A DNA stretch of 64,000 nt from Kingdonia uniflora. Taxonomy: Eukaryota > Streptophyta > Magnoliopsida > Ranunculales > Circaeasteraceae. Shown here one piece after another: positions 44,456-54,752 of this stretch (position 1 is the stretch's first letter; each line of letters starts with the position of its first letter). The translations under genes and the position numbers were made by a program. A model generated the notes under the pieces. The model was not told the origin of the DNA, ran no database searches, and saw only the letters and a list, made by a program, of their open reading frames with translations. Where the stretch lies: positions 434,001 through 498,000 of the forward strand of contig JACGCM010002684.1 of assembly GCA_014058105.1 (NCBI GenBank), read 5' to 3'.

Positions 44456-45039
44456 TGTAGTAGCTTATTCTGGATCACGAACTCAAGTCTCAACATCGAC
44501 CATCACACATCTACTCGACCTCATCAGCATACGATCACATGGCACAACATGGAATAACTACAAAGAAGTATACTCATCATTTTCGATCTCTACATCGACA
44601 GTTTGAGTCAACAAGCGCTCCGCCATCAATGAAGTCGTTATAAGACAAAAAGATCAAACAGTTACAAAATTATCTCAATAACTCATCAAATCTATATTGT
44701 AGTGTTCATCATTAAATATAATAATGGCTGTCAAATGGTTATATTATAAGACCTATAATTAAGACCAGAAAACCACAGATAAAGAAGGACATAAAACTCC
44801 GCATATGAACTGCTACCCGGAAACTTTACACAAAATTATCCAGAGCATTCTTTGTAATAGCTAGCAATCATCAATAAGATCTCTCTCTCTTTCAAAATCT
44901 TCAAGAAAGGTCATGGTTTCTAACCTATTCAAAGGTTTTCCACGCAAAACATTGTGTTAGCAATTACTCATTATTCACTAACGTTCTGATTAGTATTGGT
45001 GTAAGAGACTAAGTTTAGAATACGAAATTAGCAATTATA
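44456..45039 (+). mobile_element. 5' LTR of element G (F-type)
   Basis: 584 bp, starts TGTAGTAGCTTATTCTGG and ends CAATTATA. It matches the LTR fragment at 53,698-54,200 and, inverted, 58,165-58,702. Followed at 45,040-45,056 by the primer-binding site TTTGGCGCCATCTGTGG. The five bases before it (ATTTG) would be the target duplication; the partner was not found. Confidence 0.85.
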
Positions 45040-45113
45040 TTTGGCGCCATCTGTGGAAATGAAATGTTTTTCCACAGTTCTCATAAATACCTGATACCAA
45101 CTCTCTTCACAGA

Positions 45114-45703
45114 ATGCCACTTCTATATCAAAATACACCGATAGTCCCAACTGAAGGAAGCACGGTACTAGTTGAATTACGGGCCACTCTACACTTCGAG
45201 ACTGAAAGATGTGCCGCTCTAGAATACCAGTTGGCAGATGCACAAGATATGTTGAAGGTTCTGCAAGGACAACAGATTGTAGCCCAGAAGAACAAACGCG
45301 TATTGCCAGCCACCTCACGAATTTTTGCTTGAGACAGGCTAAGACCTTATGCCAACAACTTGGGAGGTAATATTCAATCTAACCATAATCATTCAGGGGT
45401 CGAGCTTACCCAAAAATCGGAAGTCTACTAAGAAGTTGATGACGTTACTGATGGAGTCAGACAGGCAGAGGATCCATCCCACGGAAAAGTTTGTATTCGG
45501 CGCGTGATCGACCAAGTAAGGGAAGTGGCGACTACAATCCTCGTAAAGGATGCATCCCATGCCAGACCGTCACAGCTCATCAGTATGTAACTCAATAACA
45601 CGTTGAAAAATGTATCAAAGAGTTATTCAAAGCTCTGGTTCAAACCGCCATAGGCATCCACAACCGACAACAGAAAAACTCGATTACTCAGGAACTATTA
45701 GAC
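45114..45703 (+). pseudogene. Gag N-terminal region of element G
   Basis: MPLLYQNTPIVPTEGSTVLV and ELRATLHFETERCAALEYQL, a coiled-coil start like that of Gag in element A (ELRENLHAKEEKRNELERQL). Open to a stop at 45,330, then readable to about 45,600 in the same frame. Cut at 45,708 by element H. Nothing further of G can be recognised with certainty in the window. Confidence 0.65.
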
Positions 45704-45708
45704 AGCGA

Positions 45709-46441
45709 TGTAGTAGCCTACTCGTAGCCTTCGACAGACAGTCGAAGCCTACTTCACAGCCTACTCGAATGTATCGAAGCCCACTCAATCTCAAAAACAG
45801 ACTCCCCAGAGATCCCCCGAAGACGAAGCTTCGACATCAGACAAAGCTACGAGAACGGATTAACATACTACAGCAGAAATCCTTCGACCTTACTAACACA
45901 CGATCGAAGCAAGATAAGACAGACAACCACCTCATCAGATTAGACGGCGCATTGATTGGCCCGTGTAGCTACAGTGACATGTCCAACAACCGCGCCATTC
46001 AGATACACAACCAATAAATGTTGTAGTGACAAAACCGACATGACCGGCGCCCATAACTCGCCAGGATTTCCTGACAGTAATCATGTAATCCTGACCCACA
46101 CCTAGTGACTCAGCTCCCTGTATCTCTATAAATAGAGGAGAGGAGAAACCAAGTGGATGTTAGAAAAATTATCTCCAACCCCTTGCATTTTACCTTCGAC
46201 CACCCAGACACTCTGTACTCGAACCCAGTTATTTACTCTTCAGTAATACAATCTGTCTTAAAAAATCCTCATCAGAGGTTGCAGAGAGTCACATTCGGGC
46301 CTCTACGCAAGTATTTGTCTATAGTTAGATCTTATTTTAGGTCAATTGCTTGTATCCTTTGATTGAAGATTGATTATGCGCTATGAGAACCTACTTCACC
46401 TCCAAATGAAGTTAGTTCCCTACAATTGGCGCCATCTGTGT
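45709..46441 (+). mobile_element. 5' LTR of element H (B-type, to 46,424) and primer-binding site
   Basis: 716 bp, starts TGTAGTAGCCTACTCGTAG and ends GTTCCCTACA. The TATA box CTATAAATAG lies near 46,125. Reverse complement of the element B LTRs. The primer-binding site, 46,425-46,441, reads ATTGGCGCCATCTGTGT. Confidence 0.9.
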
Positions 46442-46509
46442 TTCCCACCCTGCACATCCCCCATCCTTCTTCCCCTCCTTTTGTTTTCTACTTTAACAGA
46501 TTAACCTAA

Positions 46510-47810
46510 ATGTCACCGACACGCCGTTCTAACTTTACCCAGGCCGCCACTCCATTGACGGAGTAGGTGCCCAAAGAGCCTCATTATCCCAACAAGTCAC
46601 TCAGGCAGAGGAGCACCGCCAGAACCAAATATACCAGGAGCGTGAAAGCCACTGCTTGGCACTGGAAACTGAGCGGAATCGCCACTTGGATGATGAGAAC
46701 AGACAGAACAAAGCAATCGACGAACTGCGCAACACCAACCGGGAGCTACAGAGATTACAGCCCTTGAAACCTGCTCGCCCATCCCAAGTACCAGACCCAT
46801 CGGGTGTCTCTGCTCGCGCCCGCCTATGGTCTCCACCAAACCTCGAGATACCCCCCATTCACACCGGTGCCGAAGGTTTTCCCTGTATTATTCCCCCAAC
46901 AGGCTCCATTCACCTCGGGATTCACCCAACAGAAGACTCTACTGACTCAACCCTCCGCTCCTCCAGACACCCCAGACGCCATCCAGCCCGGGAACGGCTC
47001 GGCAAATGCAGTACTGATTTTATATTACACACTCGACCTCACAACCTTTGAATCCATCAATCTCCCCCACATCCTACATATGTTACACAACAGAACTTCG
47101 ACCACAAAATACAACCCGTCATTCGCGTTAGCACGAGCCCAGCCATAAACTCCTGGAGCAACCTCAATAACCCGTAATACAGACCCCAAATCCCACATCC
47201 TCAAATTCCAAAACTCCATGAGCCCTTACTCTACCGCTGACTACCTATTATGTCTCACTTTCCTAACGAGCTTTACCGATAACCCCCTTCGATGGTACCA
47301 CAATCTCCTAAATGGCTCGATTCGTAACTTCGAGCAACTTTTACATCTTTTCATTGCCCAGTTTGACTTCAACAAAGATAGAGAGGTCAGAGTTGACACT
47401 CTTTCCAATTTTAGAAAATCTGGCAGTGAGACCCTCGAAGTCTTTACTAGAAAATTCTTTGGCGAATCTCAGAAAATAGAAAATCTCGACTACTCGAATG
47501 CTATTTTGGCATATTTGAATGCCCTGCCCAACCACAGCCGAGTAAAAGAGCACACAGTCCTCTACAAACCAAAAACACTCGAGAGATGCTCTCGAAGGTC
47601 AATGGCTATATCGATCTCGAGCGTCTTCAAGAGTACCGCAAACAGAGCCAGCTTTCACAAGCAGCAAACTTCAATAAACCTCGGCAACACCCCCATTCTG
47701 CTCCCACAGCCCCGATTCCTCCTGTCTCATAGGAGACTGAGAGCCACAAACGCCCCAACATTGACAACAACACCGAAGCTCACAAGAAATGACTAAGGCC
47801 TATTTTGCCT
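46510..47810 (+). pseudogene. Gag of element H
   Basis: ATG at 46,510 (MSPTRRSNFTQAATPLTE), an early frameshift, then a coiled coil with LETERNRHLDDENRQN. The retrotransposon Gag (capsid) domain lies at 47,218-47,600: TFLTSFTDNPLRWYHNLLNG, SIRNFEQLLHLFIAQF and SGSETLEVFTRKFFGES, the usual W-h...F..L...F..qF pattern. A frameshift near 47,590 precedes the C-terminal part (VNGYIDLERLQEYRKQ). Not functional. Confidence 0.85.
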
Positions 47811-48700
47811 ACACTCACTGCCCCCCTCAATACCCTTCTACCACACATACAGGCAGACCCCATTTGGCGCATCCCTTTCCCCATAAAATTCAGACCAGGC
47901 GAATTTTACTGCGCCAACCATAAATGCAACTATCACCATACCAATAAATATTTTGCCCTTCAGCGCTCTCTCAAACTTATCTTCAGAGCAGGTCATTTGA
48001 ACTAGTATATTGCTGATCTTCCAAGCTACCTCGATGGGTCCTACCTCAAATCCCTATCTACCCCTACTACTGACCCAGCCGAGGTGCACATCTATAGAGT
48101 TAAGTTTATCGAAATTAACAAAATAAACAGTGGACATTCCAAGAGAAAACAAAAATGCATCGAAGAATTTTACAAGCTCACCTATCAGGAGAAGTTTCCT
48201 ACCCTTATGCCATAATCAAGCCATCACCCTCGACTCGAAGGAATTTCTTTCATCGACTGTGACACTTCACACGTTTGTTTCCCCCATTCTGATCTGTTAG
48301 TCATCATGATTAAGATCGAGAACCTCGTCCTCCATACAATGTTCGTAGATACTGGGAGCGCAGCTGATGTCCTCTTTCTCCAAACAATCCAAACCATGAA
48401 GAAAATAGACCTCATAACCGCAACCAACATCGAACTAAAAGGCTTTATTGGATTAACAAAAGTTGATGTTGGCCGTATCAGCCTACCCGTCACTACAGGC
48501 CCTATTACCCTTCAAACCAACTTCATCGTCATTGACAAGAAGTCTTAATACCTCATTATACTCGGACGAGACTGGCTTCACGCCATGCGAGCACTCATGC
48601 GAGGGTACTTGGAATTGGAAAGGCTCTCAACGCCTTGCCCATTCATGCGGGCACCCAGAGATTGACCAAACCCGAAAACTTGTCAGTCGCCCATAGCAAT
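47811..48700 (+). pseudogene. Zinc knuckle and protease of element H
   Basis: ADPIWRIPFPIKFRPGEFYC with the knuckle CANHKCNYHHTNKY, in which the final Cys reads Tyr, then the protease active site MFVDTGSAADVLFLQTIQ at 48,340-48,400, GRISLPVTTGPITLQTNFIV and IILGRDWLHAM. A deletion of about 60 bp after LHAM relative to B shifts the frame. It shows what the LINE disrupted in element B. Confidence 0.85.
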
Positions 48701-48720
48701 CGCAGCATCTTTCCATCCCT

Positions 48721-49900
48721 TTGACTTCGACAGATACCACCCCATCCATCGAAGCTACTATTTATATCGAACTCGACAGTCCTGGTCGGGGTACATTTAT
48801 CGGAACCATCCTCAATGAGTCAGAGCGCCTCAAACTTTTCGAGTTCCTTCGAGCAAGCAAAGTCATCTTCGCCTGGATATTTCTAGAGATGCCTGGTGTT
48901 GACCCCAACCTGGCCTGCCATCGCCTCGATCTCATCCCCCATTCCTTAGCAGTAAAACAAAAGAAGCGTGCCCTAGCACCACGACTTTGAGATGCCGTGA
49001 ACCTTAAAATAGATAAGCTTATAGCCGCAAGCTTTATCAGAGAAGTAAAGTGCGCAGACTGAATATCAAACATTGCAGTAGTTCCTAAGAAAAATGGCAA
49101 GATCCAAATCTGCGTCGACCTCACAGACCTCAACAAGCACACACTGAAGGACAGTTTCCCCCTCCCAACTATCTCAGCACGCCTCGATGCCACTGCTGGA
49201 CACGAGTGCCTATCAATGATGGACGAGGCTTTGGGTTACAATCAGGTACCCCTCCTCCCCGAAGATCAACTTATAAATTCATTTATAACTGAATAAGGCC
49301 TTTACTATTTCAACGTTATGCCCTTTGGCCTTAAAAATACTGGTGCCACTTACCAACGCCTTATTACAACCATGTTCAAACCTTTTCTTGGCAAATCTAT
49401 CGAAGACTATAACGACGATATGTTATGCAAGAGCCCTCATAGACATGCCTTCACCCCAAAACAAGAGAGACGTCCAAAAAGTGGCAGGCATGATAGCAGC
49501 CCTCAATCGATTCATTTATAAATCCTCAGATCGATGTGCCTGGCTCTTTTCCCTCTTACACAATCAAGGCGTCCACAAAGCAAACAAGAAAAATAATCCC
49601 AAAATTGACTGGACCCCTGAGTGTGAACAAGCCTTCCTTGAACTCAAAACTTATCTTGGCCGTCTACCGATCATCAGCACACCTATCGAAGGAGAAACAC
49701 TCTCTTTATACCTTACTGCCACAGAAACCTCTCTCATTTCAGTGCTCATTCGACTTGATTCCAACATCAAAAAACCTGTATATTTCATCAGCAAAACCTT
49801 AACCTCTGCAGAAACTCGATATTCAAAACTTGAGCGTTTACTCCTCATACTTGTCTATTCAGCCCGTAAGCTCAAACCATATTTTTAGGCTCATCCCATC
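48721..49900 (+). pseudogene. Reverse transcriptase and RT-linked RNase H of element H
   Basis: ACHRLDLIPHSLAVKQKKRA, VVPKKNGKIQICVDLTDLNK, SMMDEALGYNQVPLLPEDQL, MPFGLKNTGATYQRLITTMF and the catalytic box as YNDD where YIDD is expected. Just after it (about 49,436) some 60 codons of the thumb are missing relative to B. The frame resumes as IDMPSPQNKRDVQKVAGMIA. The RNase H part has ECEQAFLELKTYLGRLPIIS and KKPVYFISKTLTSAE. Stops at DAV, ADxISN and TExGL are all single C-to-T or G-to-A changes. Confidence 0.9.
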
Positions 49901-49949
49901 CGTGCTATTACCAGTTCTCCCCTTCGAGAGGTACTTAGCAAAAAAAAAT

Positions 49950-50596
49950 CTAGACGAGTGGAACAGTGGTTTTTATACCTTGGCGAACACGATATTACCT
50001 ACGATAAGAAAATATCCCTGAAAGGCCAAGCAGTAGCAGACTTTCTAGCTGACTTCCCAGTCGAAAATGTCGACTGGGAAGAACACGAAGATGATTTATT
50101 AGAAGATCAGCTCGAAATAGTTGATCCCTGGGACCCTATCACTGGCGGGTGTTTATTCACAAACGGATCAGCAGGACCTAATGGCTCAGGAATTGGCATT
50201 TACTTGGTAACACCTACTAATGACCGCATAGAGAAAGCTGTCAAACTTGCCTTCGAAAGTTCCAATAATGAAGTAGAGTATGAAGCCTTGATCCACGGCC
50301 TTGACCTCACACTCAACCTTGGCATTCCCAAACTTGCAGTCTTTACAGATTCCCAACTTGTTCATAGACATTACATAGGAGAAAACCAAACTAACGGTCG
50401 CATGGCTGACTACGCTCTTTTGGTGCGACAGCGCATGGACCGGTTCCCCGAAAAAACCACAATCATACATTACCCTCAAGGAGAAAATAGACATGCAGAT
50501 TCCCTCGTCTACATAGCTGCTATGCTCGGACAATCAGAATCTTGGACATTCCATATCGAAGTACTCGAACGCCCAAGTATCGACCAGATGGAATAA
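49950..50596 (+). pseudogene. Archaeal-type RNase H of element H
   Basis: Open from 49,958 to 50,596. SLKGQAVADFLADFP leads into GGCLFTNGSAGPNGSGIGIY (first catalytic Asp is Asn), VEYEALIHGLDLTLNLGIPK (Glu), AVFTDSQLVHRHYIGENQTN (Asp) and HYPQGENRHADSLVYIAAML (Asp). Best-preserved RNase H in the window. Confidence 0.9.
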
Positions 50597-50599
50597 ATA

Positions 50600-51661
50600 C
50601 CATCAATACTGGGTGCGAGAGTCACGATCCAGACGATTGGCGAACACCATTTCTTCACTACTTCAGTAATGGTACTCTCCCAAATGATCCCAAAGCCAAA
50701 GGCTCTCTGCTAGAAAACTGCCGCAGATATACTATCCACAAAAACCAACTACATCAAAAATCCCCAAATGGCATCCTCCTTCGATGTATATCCCATGCCA
50801 AAGCTTCTCAAACCTTAGTCAAACTTCATGAAGGAACCTATGGTGCTCATACTGTTGGTCATTTTATGGCCCTTCGTGCTGTTACCCAAGGGTTATTTTA
50901 GCCCAATATGAAAAAATAAGCTTCAGACTACGCAAAATACTGTAACAAATGCCAGCGTCACGCTCGTGACATCCACTGCCCATCTCAAGACCACAATTTC
51001 AGTCAAATTTCCTGGCCATTCAAACGAGGGGCCATTGATCTCATTGGTCCCTTCCCAAAAGCCTCAGGTAGTAGAGAAAACATCCTCGACACAACCGATT
51101 AGTTCACAAAATGGGTCGAAGCAGTACCTCTATGCCGAACCAGAGAAGAAGAAATTGTCAAATTTTTATGGGAAAATATCATCACTCACTTCGGCTGTCC
51201 CCACATGATTTGATTCGACAATGGTCCCCAATTCATTGGCAGCAAAGTCAGAAACTTCCTCAAAAAACACAACATCATCCTCTCACCCTCAACACCTTAC
51301 TATCCCCAGGGTAACGGTCAAGTCGAAGCAATTAACAAAACCATCGTCGATGGCCTTAAGAAGAGAGTCGATGCAAAGAAAAGATGATGGGTTCAAGAGC
51401 TACAACATGTCATCTGGGCCTATCGCACAGCCCCAAGGAAATCTGCAAGATGCACTCCCTTCCTCCTAACATATGGAACCGAAGCTGTATTTCCAACTCA
51501 ATTCGGCGTACCTACTCGATACCCTAACCACCCAGACAAAGATAATGAGTTCGAACTTGCATGCAACATGTTATGGATCGATAAAACCAAAGATCAAGCT
51601 ATCGCCAACCTTGGCCGGTACCACACATCACTTCAGAAATCCTATAACAAAAGAGTTCGAT
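50600..51661 (+). pseudogene. Integrase of element H, truncated
   Basis: Zinc-binding region KLHEGTYGAHTVGHFMALRA with the pair CNKCQRHA, then the core: GAIDLIGPFPKASGSRENIL (Asp), FDNGPQFIGSKVRNFLKKHN (Asp) and YYPQGNGQVEAINKTIVDGL (Glu). All three catalytic residues are kept, though stops and frameshifts separate the blocks. C-terminal LWIDKTKDQAIANLGRYHTS ends at RVR, 51,661, where the element is broken. Confidence 0.9.
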
Positions 51662-52083
51662 ATATCGGTTGCATCGCCGACATCTCGGAAATACTATTGA
51701 GATTCAGGAGAGTAGGATTAAGTTTAAAGGGAAATATGCAAGGTAGGAAGACCTAGAATAAAGGCAAGGAAAGATAAATTATAACTAGCATAGGTTGTAA
51801 CCATAGGCGTGTATATTCTTAGTAAGGAAATCACAAGGTAATTATTGTTATGAAAATATTTCCCGATGAAATGTAGCAACAATTAGCACAAAAATAGAAT
51901 TACAAAATGAGTTGAGTTACTCACAAGACTTGAAACAAGAGCATTGATTATCTTCTTAAGTAGTGAGCACAATGTTTTTCAGGATACAATTTTCTGAAAT
52001 GGGTGACAATGTTCATGCTCATTTACTTTCTAAGACATAGGACATTTCTGTGATCTAATATGTTTTACTTGAAATTTTCTCAG

Positions 52084-52147
52084 TGGCATTTTCTATTGTT
52101 TGGGAAGCTGTAAGAAGGATGCTTGGGATGCGCCATTTTGATGTGCA
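52084..52147 (+). pseudogene. Captured exon of a SecA-like preprotein translocase ATPase
   Basis: Flanked by splice-like TTCTCAG| and |GTATCATT. One frame reads AFSIVWEAVRRMLGMRHFDV followed by Q, matching the SecA segment 'eAFavvREaarR.LGmRhFDVQ' that precedes the Walker A region. Plant plastid SecA is the likely source. No neighbouring SecA exon was seen. Single short exon, so moderate confidence. Confidence 0.6.
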
Positions 52148-52414
52148 GGTATCATTTTTTACTGTTTCGTTAGTAGTTTTACTTGTCTAGAAGTAGAATA
52201 TTTATATATACACATCTTGGGGACGATTCTTGTAAGCAAAATTTGCACCTAACACAACCGATCACTACCATAGTTTCCACATTCATCCTAATCTAGTTTG
52301 AGGTTTATAACTTTGACCTATCACAGATTACAACACAATAAAAACTAACATATTCATATTGTAGTTACTTTCAAGCAAATACTCGAATAATAAATTGAAG
52401 GTACAAAACCTAAC

Positions 52415-52618
52415 CTGGATGTATGATCGAGAGCCAACATGAATTAAAGGCCTTGTCCATGGAATCTCTTTGTCAAAATAAGCGAGCAACTCTTGCGACT
52501 TATAAAATGGTAGAAACCGAGGGTAATAGACGACTTCGCTTCCTTTTCCAAGATCCATTATAGTCTTCTCCCTTGCAGAAGTGTTTAGAGTAATACTGGG
52601 GGCAGTTTTAACTTCCAT
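52415..52618 (-). pseudogene. Captured first exon of an ALKBH2-like DNA repair dioxygenase
   Basis: ATG at 52,616-52,618. MEVKTAPSITLNTSAREKTI, then MDLGKGSEVVYYPRFLPFYK and YFDKEIPWTRPLIHVGSRSY. In AlkB homologues 2/3 the corresponding block is 'hIPWTRP.irvfG+s..qPRd'. The frame ends at CAG|GTTAGG (exon end 52,415), a good donor site. The iron- and 2-oxoglutarate-binding exons are absent, so it is a fragment. Confidence 0.7.
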
Positions 52619-53389
52619 ACTAGAAGAGAAACAGAGAGCTGATAGGTGATGATGACGACAAGTGTTGCCTCAATGACCAAAAGAAATTAAGAATTGGATG
52701 CAGCGAGGTTGGTTTCAATCTTCAGCTTTTATATCGATATACCTTTGGCATTTTCTCTAGACTGTTTTATTTTTTAGGCAAGTAGACCACACTTCATAGG
52801 AGTAAAATATGTATGTTGCTTATATGTAGAAAATGAACACATTGTACCAATTTTGGTCATTTTTCCTCTGGAACATGTTCATTCCTTCTATGTACGACGA
52901 GTTTCAAAAATTAGCATTAGATGATGCAGCTGTTGATTACAATTATGGCACAGAATGTCAATTCCAGTTCTAAAGGTATGTATCATTGCATGATTTGGTG
53001 TAGTATGATTAGATTCTAATTATTCTGCTATATTCCCAATTATCAAAATTTCGTCAAATAAAAACTAATTCATTGCTAAAAGATGTAAAACGAGGTAATA
53101 TACTTTATGGTATCAATAGGCGCATGCTCCTGGTTCCACGCACCAATTGATTTAGCTCTGTAATTAAAATAATGAAGTGATTAATTCAAACTCATTATAT
53201 TGAATGAAAGTAATATGATTTAGCCAAATATTTTACCTTTTTGTAGAATATGGTGGTGGTCTTGTAGAGAGGAGGACAGGGTAGTGGATTAACAATATTT
53301 GATTTTTGATTTTTAATTTTTTTTTTGTATTTTTCGAGGTATTAATGTCATTTTAAAAATGTCATTGTTGATATATGAAAACGCTACCA

Positions 53390-53697
53390 CGTCACTTCAA
53401 ATATGACGTTAAAAGAGTTCAACTACGTCATTTTTTTAATAACGTAATTTAGTAACGTCAATAGAATAAATTAGCCAGCTTGCCACCGGAATTGAGTATC
53501 AATAACGTCATTTTTAAGAGGTCAAATACGTCACTTAATTAATGACGTTAGTGCTTAGCTTTCCCCGTCACTTATGTAATGATGTTGCTAGTCCCTACCT
53601 TTCCAAGTCATCGCCTTCGACGTCATTTGTACAAATGGCGTTAACTCCATTTTACATCATTTTTTTAATGACGTAAAAACCTGTATTTGTTGTAGTG
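53390..53697 (-). repeat. CACTA terminal and subterminal repeats
   Basis: At least ten copies of ACGTCA/TGACGT-cored motifs in both orientations (for example near 53,423, 53,447, 53,524, 53,549, 53,563, 53,619 and 53,671), ending in the terminus CACTACAACAAATACAGG on the minus strand at 53,697. Such subterminal repeats are the known transposase-binding sites of CACTA elements. Confidence 0.78.
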
Positions 53698-54200
53698 ATA
53701 TGATTACGTACCATACTGCGGAACAACAACAAAGCAGAATGTAATTCTCATTCTCAACCTCTACATCAGCAATTCGATTCAACAACACTCTGTCATTAAT
53801 GAAGCTGATACAAAATAGAAGGATCAGACCGTTACGCAATTAGTTCAAAGACTCATCAAATCCACATTTTGACGTTCATCATTAAAAAATAATAATAGTT
53901 GTCAAACGGTCACATTATAAGACATATAAATATGACAAGAGAACTACAGATTAAGGACATGCAATTCTAGACAAAGAATTCTACCTAGAAAATATATACA
54001 AAACTACTCAGAGCGTTCTTTGTAATAGTTAGGCATTATCAATAACATCTCTCATTCTAAATCCACAAGAGAGGTCGTGGTTTCTACCTATTCATAGGTT
54101 TCCATGCTAATTCTTGTGTTGATTAGTTGTTGTTTATTATGTTTTAATCGTATTCGGTGTGAGATACTAAGTTTAGAATACGAAATTAGGCTCTTATACA
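53698..54200 (+). mobile_element. F-type LTR fragment, 5' end removed by the CACTA element
   Basis: Aligns with positions from about 80 to the end of the element G LTR (44,530-45,039). The shared landmarks are CCTCTACATCAGCA, CATTAATGAAG, CTCATCAAATC, GAGAGGTCGTGGTTTCTACC and GAATACGAAATTAGGCTCTT. The missing first 75-80 bp should lie on the other side of the CACTA element but were not seen. Could be the 3' LTR of element G or a solo LTR. After 54,200 the words AAATTAGGCTCTTAC and GTTTTAATCATATTCTG are repeated, an odd local duplication. Confidence 0.75.
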
Positions 54201-54252
54201 ACTAAAATTAGGCTCTTACGTTTTAATCATATTCTGTAGCAGAAGCTAGGGG

Positions 54253-54441
54253 TTATAATACCCCTTGTGAAACCCTAAAATTATTATCCTTCAAGAGATC
54301 TAAACAGCAATCAAGCAATGAAGTCACATCTACCGATGAAATACTCTTTCTCGATATCTCTAACAACTGGTGTAGATGCTCAACTCTTGCCATTCTCTCC
54401 TTTGTATCCTTCGATCGCACCATCTTCAATGCTTCCTCCAT
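54253..54441 (-). pseudogene. CLASP: First exon of a CLASP microtubule-associated protein gene
   Basis: ATG at 54,439-54,441. MEEALKMVRSKDTKERMARV and EHLHQLLEISRKSISS, then SLLDCCLDLLKDNNFRVSQG, closely matching the N-terminus of plant CLASP (CLIP-associated protein, HEAT/TOG repeats, cortical microtubules). Homology ends at SQG next to a possible donor (CAAGG|GGTATT or CAAGGG|GTATTA). The remaining exons would lie leftward, but an LTR fragment starts 50 bp away and no more CLASP was found. Upstream (54,442-54,752) is an AG-rich leader. Either a host gene split by transposons or a captured exon. Confidence 0.8.
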
Positions 54442-54752
54442 TGTTAGGGTTTCAGATCTAGTGTGAGAGTAAGAAATCTAGAAAGAGAAAGCAAAGTTTT
54501 AAAAAGAGAAAATTAGGAATGAGAGTAAGAGAGAGAAAAAAATAGAGTTTGAACCATGCGGGGATGACGGGAATGGTGAGATATGTGTCTCTGTACGACA
54601 GTTGTTCTGGTATAATATTTGGTGGAATTATGAGAATGACCAGAGAATTTAGGAGGGTTATGATGTTTACCTAAACAGCTTTGGCAGAATTTAGGAGTCA
54701 TGAAAGATGAATTCGATTTGAATTAGATTTTGAGTGAGAGAGATGAAATGGA

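Larger units (their letters stand above)
45709..51661 (+). mobile_element. Element H: Tat-type retrotransposon, 3' end lost
   Basis: 5' LTR (45,709-46,424), primer-binding site, gag, zinc knuckle, protease, RT with an internal deletion, RNase H, and integrase up to RVR at 51,661, where homology to element B stops abruptly. No minisatellite, antisense module or 3' LTR follows. It lies inside Gag of element G; the flank AGCGA (45,704-45,708) is the presumed target duplication. Confidence 0.85.
51662..53697 (-). mobile_element. CACTA transposon, one end with captured exon fragments
   Basis: The right end, read on the minus strand, starts CACTACAACAAATACAGG, the canonical CACTA terminus. The first 310 bp are packed with ACGTCATT/AATGACGT subterminal repeats. 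Within the next 1.3 kb are exon-like pieces of unrelated genes. The left end was not found: 51,661/51,662 is a junction with element H without a CACTA terminus, so the element is truncated or rearranged. The right end sits inside an F-type LTR. Confidence 0.7.
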
